Positions 61,206 through 64,000 of a stretch of DNA of 64,000 bases are shown here, piece after piece. Every line of letters begins with the position of its first letter. Position 1 is the stretch's first letter. The stretch is from JAMXLO01 sp963749575. GTDB lineage: Bacteria > Pseudomonadota > Alphaproteobacteria > Acetobacterales > Acetobacteraceae. The notes under the pieces were generated by a model. The model worked only from the letters and a program-made list of their open reading frames with translations, was not told the DNA's origin and searched no databases. The stretch lies in the NCBI GenBank assembly GCA_963749575.1, contig CAVVNM010000008.1, forward strand, positions 310,001 through 374,000, written 5' to 3'. A program made the position numbers and the translations under genes.

Positions 61206-61298
61206 ATGATCGAAGGCTTGGCGATGCGTGGCCTGCGATCCGATACGCAGCGCGAGTATATTCGTTTTGTGCGCAGCTTCGCAGCCTTCCTGCGGTAA
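61206..61298 (+). pseudogene. N-terminal stub of a tyrosine recombinase (integrase)
   Basis: A 30-residue frame MIEGLAMRGLRSDTQREYIR then FVRSFAAFLR and a stop. It matches the first helix of the core-binding (SAM-like) domain of XerC-type integrases, in particular those that accompany IS91-like or related elements (typically MIEDM-x-VRG-F). The catalytic domain is absent, so it is a remnant. Confidence 0.7.
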
Positions 61299-61370
61299 CC
61301 GAAAACCTTCACCAAAGCGGTCCAACGGAATCCCGTGATACGGTCTCGAGAGATCGCGAAGCGAGACAGC

Positions 61371-61388
61371 GCTCACGTTTCCGTGAGC
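61371..61388. repeat. short perfect hairpin
   Basis: GCTCACG, loop TTTC, CGTGAGC. No T tract follows, so it may be an element end or regulatory hairpin rather than a terminator. Confidence 0.5.
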
Positions 61389-61593
61389 GGGCCGATTTTG
61401 TGGCCACCCGCCTAACAGGTTGAAGCGAATGACCGGCGCTAAACTCGCCGAAACACGCCATTTGATGCCGAAAACCGAAAGCAGATGATCTTGGACATAA
61501 CACGGCTCGCGGTCCAGTTTCGATACTGGATCGCGAACATCCGCCCTCAGTAATGTGCATCTCGACCACGCACCGCTGGTACAGGGGGGAAGA

Positions 61594-62697
61594 ATGACAA
61601 GTAAGGTCATCCAACAAGGTCACCGCATCGCTACTGGACGCCGTGCCTTCCTGGGATTGGCCGCAACGGGCCTTACCATTCCCTTAGGGGGATTGGCGCC
61701 TGCCCCGATGCGGGCTGCCCGTTGGTCGTTGCAGGATGCGCTTAATCAGCCGATTTGCCGGGTGGCGGCGGACACATCCATGATCGCTCCAGGAGCCACG
61801 CCACGGGAAATCAACATAATGTGGAACTCCAATGCGATATGCACCGTGGGGGTGCCCGTCGCGGAACAACTCGGCATGTTCGCCAAGCGCAACATCAAGA
61901 TAGAAAAGGTCAACGTTGCGGGCACGGCCGACCAAATTCTGGAGGCACTGGCAAGCGGCAAAGCCGATGTGGGTTATGGCATGGCCTGGATTTGGCTGAA
62001 GCCGCTCGAACAAGGGTTCGATGTAAAGTTGACGGCGGGAGTGCATGGCGGATGCATTCGACTGCTCACTGCCAAGGGGTCGGGCATAACAAGTGTTGCC
62101 GAACTGAAGGGCAAGACTGTCGGGACTTTCAACATGGGGAGTCCGGACAGGATCTTTCTGTCGGTTCTTGCATCGAAGCGAGGCATCGATCCGGTGAAGG
62201 ATATCGAATGGCGGGTGTATCCGCCGGATTTACTCGGCGTCGCCTTGCAGAAGGGCGAAATTCAGGCATTTTCGAGTACCGATCCGATCGCGTCGATCAT
62301 CCGCGACCGTGATCATCTGGTGGAGGTGACCAACAATCTGTCGGACGAGTATGCGGACCGCGGCTGCTGCCTATTGGCGATACGAGGCAGCCTGATCCGC
62401 GATGAGCGTCCAGTCGCCGCCGCGATCACCGCGGCACTGATGGAGGCGCAGGAATGGGTGGCCGAAAACCCTGAAGGGGCTGCGGCGATCTTCGCCGGCC
62501 TCAGCAACGTGGGCACCACGGAGCAGTTGGCGGCGATGCTGCGAACTCATACCCATCATCACCACCCGGTGGGCGCCGCGCTGACGCGAGAGATCACTCT
62601 GTTCGCCGAGGACCTGAAGCGGGCGTCGGTATTGCGGCCGAGCACCGATCCTGCGGAGCTCGCCGCCCGGGTCTGTGTCGACGTCCTCACCACCTGA
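61594..62697 (+). CDS. ABC transporter substrate-binding protein (nitrate/sulfonate/taurine class)
   Basis: A 367-residue protein from ATG 61594 (GGGGGAAG 3-10 nt upstream). The N-terminus carries a twin-arginine signal (ATGRRAFLGLAATGLTIPLG). The mature part is an NMT1/SsuA-like periplasmic-binding domain: EINIMWNSNAICTVGVPVAE, VAGTADQILEALASGKADVG, ITSVAELKGKTVGTFNMGSP. A histidine cluster THTHHHHPVG near the C-terminus is unusual and could bind metal. Substrate unknown; first gene of the importer operon. Confidence 0.85.
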   Translation: MTSKVIQQGHRIATGRRAFLGLAATGLTIPLGGLAPAPMRAARWSLQDALNQPICRVAADTSMIAPGATPREINIMWNSNAICTVGVPVAEQLGMFAKRNIKIEKVNVAGTADQILEALASGKADVGYGMAWIWLKPLEQGFDVKLTAGVHGGCIRLLTAKGSGITSVAELKGKTVGTFNMGSPDRIFLSVLASKRGIDPVKDIEWRVYPPDLLGVALQKGEIQAFSSTDPIASIIRDRDHLVEVTNNLSDEYADRGCCLLAIRGSLIRDERPVAAAITAALMEAQEWVAENPEGAAAIFAGLSNVGTTEQLAAMLRTHTHHHHPVGAALTREITLFAEDLKRASVLRPSTDPAELAARVCVDVLTT

Positions 62698-62698
62698 G

Positions 62699-63706
62699 AT
62701 GTTGGCGCTGGCGCGGAGGTCCGAGGCGCGCAAACCGGTCGCGGATGCGGCACAGGATTTTCCGCGCCACCGGACCTGGTGGTGCGGCGTCCTGGCCGCG
62801 ATCGCATGGCTGACGGCCGCCTGGTTCACGAAGCAATGGCCCGACACGGGCGACGTAGGACCGACGGCGCTGCTCGCGGGTTGTGCGGCCGCGATCGGTG
62901 TCGCGTTGCTTGGGGCAAGCGTCGTCAGCCTTTTTACTGACCTTCCGGAACAATTTCGCGGAGGTCCGTGGCTGATCGCACTGGCATTTTTACTCGGATT
63001 CTGGGAGCTCGCATCCGCGAAGCTCAATCTGCTGCCGCGCCCATTCTTCGCCGCACCCCAGTCCCTGCTCGCGGTCTATATGGAGGACTGGCCACGCCTC
63101 GTGGAATGTACCCTCCGTTCTTTCATGCTGTTGGTCAGTGGATATTTGGTGGGGGCGCTGCTCGGGTTTCTCACGGGCCTGGCGATCGGGTGGTCACGCA
63201 CCATTGGCTACTGGCTGCATCCCGTGCTTCGATTCGCTGGGCCTTTGCCGGCGACAGCATGGCTGCCGCTGGCGTTCTTCGTATTGCCGTCGAGCTGGAG
63301 CGCCGGGGTATTTCTGATCGCGTTGGCCACCGGGTTTCCGGTTGCCGTGCTGACCTGGTCAGGCATCGCGGGCGTCAATGCCGCCTACTATGACGTCGCG
63401 CGAACGCTTGGCGCCGGCCCGGTCTTTCTGATCCTGAGAGTCGCCATTCCGGCCGCGATGCCCTCGGTGTTCGTCGGGCTCTTCATGGGTCTCGGCGCGT
63501 CGTTCGCAGTGCTGGTCGTGGCGGAAATGATGGGCGTGAGGGCTGGTCTCGGCTGGTACCTGAGCTGGGCACAGGGTTGGGCGGCGTATTCCAATATGTA
63601 TGCCGCACTGGTCGTGATGGCGCTGATGTGCAGCGGCCTGATCACGCTGCTGTTCCGACTGCGAGACCGCCTGCTGTCCTGGCAAAAAGGATTGTTACGT
63701 TGGTAG
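62699..63706 (+). CDS. ABC transporter permease (nitrate/sulfonate/taurine class)
   Basis: A 335-residue membrane protein starting 1 nt after the binding-protein stop. Two extra N-terminal spans (WCGVLAAIAWLTAAWF, ALLAGCAAAIGVALLG) precede the usual six-span BPD_transp_1 domain. The ATPase-contact EAA-type loop is YYDVARTLGAGPVFLILRVA IPAAMPS in two blocks. The extended N-terminus is longer than in SsuC/TauC. An alternative GTG start at 62675 overlaps the previous gene. Confidence 0.85.
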   Translation: MLALARRSEARKPVADAAQDFPRHRTWWCGVLAAIAWLTAAWFTKQWPDTGDVGPTALLAGCAAAIGVALLGASVVSLFTDLPEQFRGGPWLIALAFLLGFWELASAKLNLLPRPFFAAPQSLLAVYMEDWPRLVECTLRSFMLLVSGYLVGALLGFLTGLAIGWSRTIGYWLHPVLRFAGPLPATAWLPLAFFVLPSSWSAGVFLIALATGFPVAVLTWSGIAGVNAAYYDVARTLGAGPVFLILRVAIPAAMPSVFVGLFMGLGASFAVLVVAEMMGVRAGLGWYLSWAQGWAAYSNMYAALVVMALMCSGLITLLFRLRDRLLSWQKGLLRW

Positions 63707-64000
63707 CCGTTTCTGGCGGCTGCGGCGCACCGATCCGACTGATGAAGGTATGCCATGCATTCGAGCTGCATGGACGCCAGTTGCCCGTACTCGATGAGAT
63801 CGACCTCTTCACTGGCCCAGGCGACTTTGTTGCACTGCTCGGACCCAGCGGCTGCGGGAAGTCAACCTTGCTGCGGCTGATCGCCGGGCTGGAGCAACCG
63901 CGTGCGGGCGCCATCATTGTGGATCAGCGACAGATCGGTGACCCCGATCCTTCCCGCATCCTGGTGTTTCAGGATCCGACGCTTTATCCATGGCGCACGG
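63700..64000 (+). CDS. ABC transporter ATP-binding protein, N-terminal part
   Basis: The first 100 or so residues, open at the window edge. A TTG start at 63700 is preferred because AAAGGA lies 8 nt upstream; ATG 63742 is the alternative. Walker A is ALLGPSGCGKSTLLRLIAGL and the Q-loop ILVFQDPTLYPWRT matches the SsuB/TauB group. It overlaps the permease end by 7 bases and completes the importer operon. Confidence 0.88.
   Translation, partial: MVAVSGGCGAPIRLMKVCHAFELHGRQLPVLDEIDLFTGPGDFVALLGPSGCGKSTLLRLIAGLEQPRAGAIIVDQRQIGDPDPSRILVFQDPTLYPWRT

Larger units (their letters stand above)
61162..61593. other. intergenic region with integrase stub and hairpin
   Basis: Holds the integrase remnant (61206-61298), a perfect 7-bp hairpin GCTCACG-TTTC-CGTGAGC (61371-61388) and then A+T-richer sequence before the ABC importer. 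The region looks like a scar of insertion and excision. The importer promoter must lie between about 61400 and 61575, but no boxes can be named. Confidence 0.5.

Noticed and set aside
61309..61623. Minus-strand 104-codon frame before the ABC importer
   Set aside because: It overlaps the importer start and the hairpin, and its Arg/Ser-rich sequence matches no family I know; probably an element scar.
1..64000. tRNA or rRNA genes
   Set aside because: No cloverleaf-like sequence or rRNA segment was recognised on reading; a tRNA search program would be needed to be certain.

Overview
The window is clearly G+C-rich DNA from an alphaproteobacterium. The gene orders glyA-nrdR-ribD-ribE-ribBX-ribH-nusB and lipA-COQ10/RatA, and several lineage-type hypothetical proteins, point to Rhodospirillales, most likely Acetobacteraceae. 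The class is inferred from the sequence; the family is a judgement from recalled protein families, not a search.

Layout. 1-107: first codons of a PAAR-like DUF4280 protein. 306-6069: serine hydroxymethyltransferase, NrdR and the riboflavin operon ending in nusB, with a large palindromic repeat between ribD and ribE. 6090-8690: an NHL propeller protein, a conserved unknown and a 41-residue secreted peptide with its own terminator. 8740-11432: a decayed Tn3-family transposon with 43-bp terminal inverted repeats and a 5-bp target duplication GGAAC, holding a deleted tnpA, a frameshifted resolvase and a frameshifted secreted hydrolase. 11565-15913: lipoprotein, DUF1499 protein, SbmA/YddA-type ABC exporter and two tandem OmpA-domain proteins. 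15959-18329: two divergent citrate synthase paralogues, one with an N-terminal DNA-binding helix-turn-helix. 18351-26870: GFA protein, thiolase, enolase, FtsB, a protease-like protein without the catalytic triad, and an MBL hydrolase. 26947-30428: an EmrAB-type efflux pair with a divergent TetR regulator and two palindromic operators. 30425-33372: EF-hand protein, threonine aldolase, COQ10/RatA and lipA. 34274-41291: one long minus-strand operon of maturation factors for a CoxL-type molybdenum hydroxylase (CoxG, CoxD/MoxR, ChaC, CoxE, two XdhC parts, a molybdopterin-binding/nucleotidyltransferase fusion and an ATP-grasp-like protein) with no hydroxylase structural genes in view. 41342-55951: antiporter, a peptidase/Ig-repeat surface protein, PrpB-type lyase, DUF192, RecQ, CydDC, SDR, DUF2332, PanC and a lineage-type unknown. 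56181-57064: a gene for a GxxExxY nuclease-like protein framed by long inverted repeats, followed by an internally deleted copy. 57289-61161: two membrane-fusion proteins plus a DHA2 MFS pump. 61206-64000: an integrase stub, then an ABC importer of the nitrate/sulfonate/taurine class that runs off the window.

Themes. Core metabolism (one-carbon units, riboflavin, pantothenate, lipoate, glycolysis) alternates with envelope and export functions and with small repeats. At least eight genes carry what looks like a single-base frameshift, and most of these look like one extra base. This is either recent decay or a consistent sequencing or assembly artefact, and it should be settled before the broken genes are interpreted.
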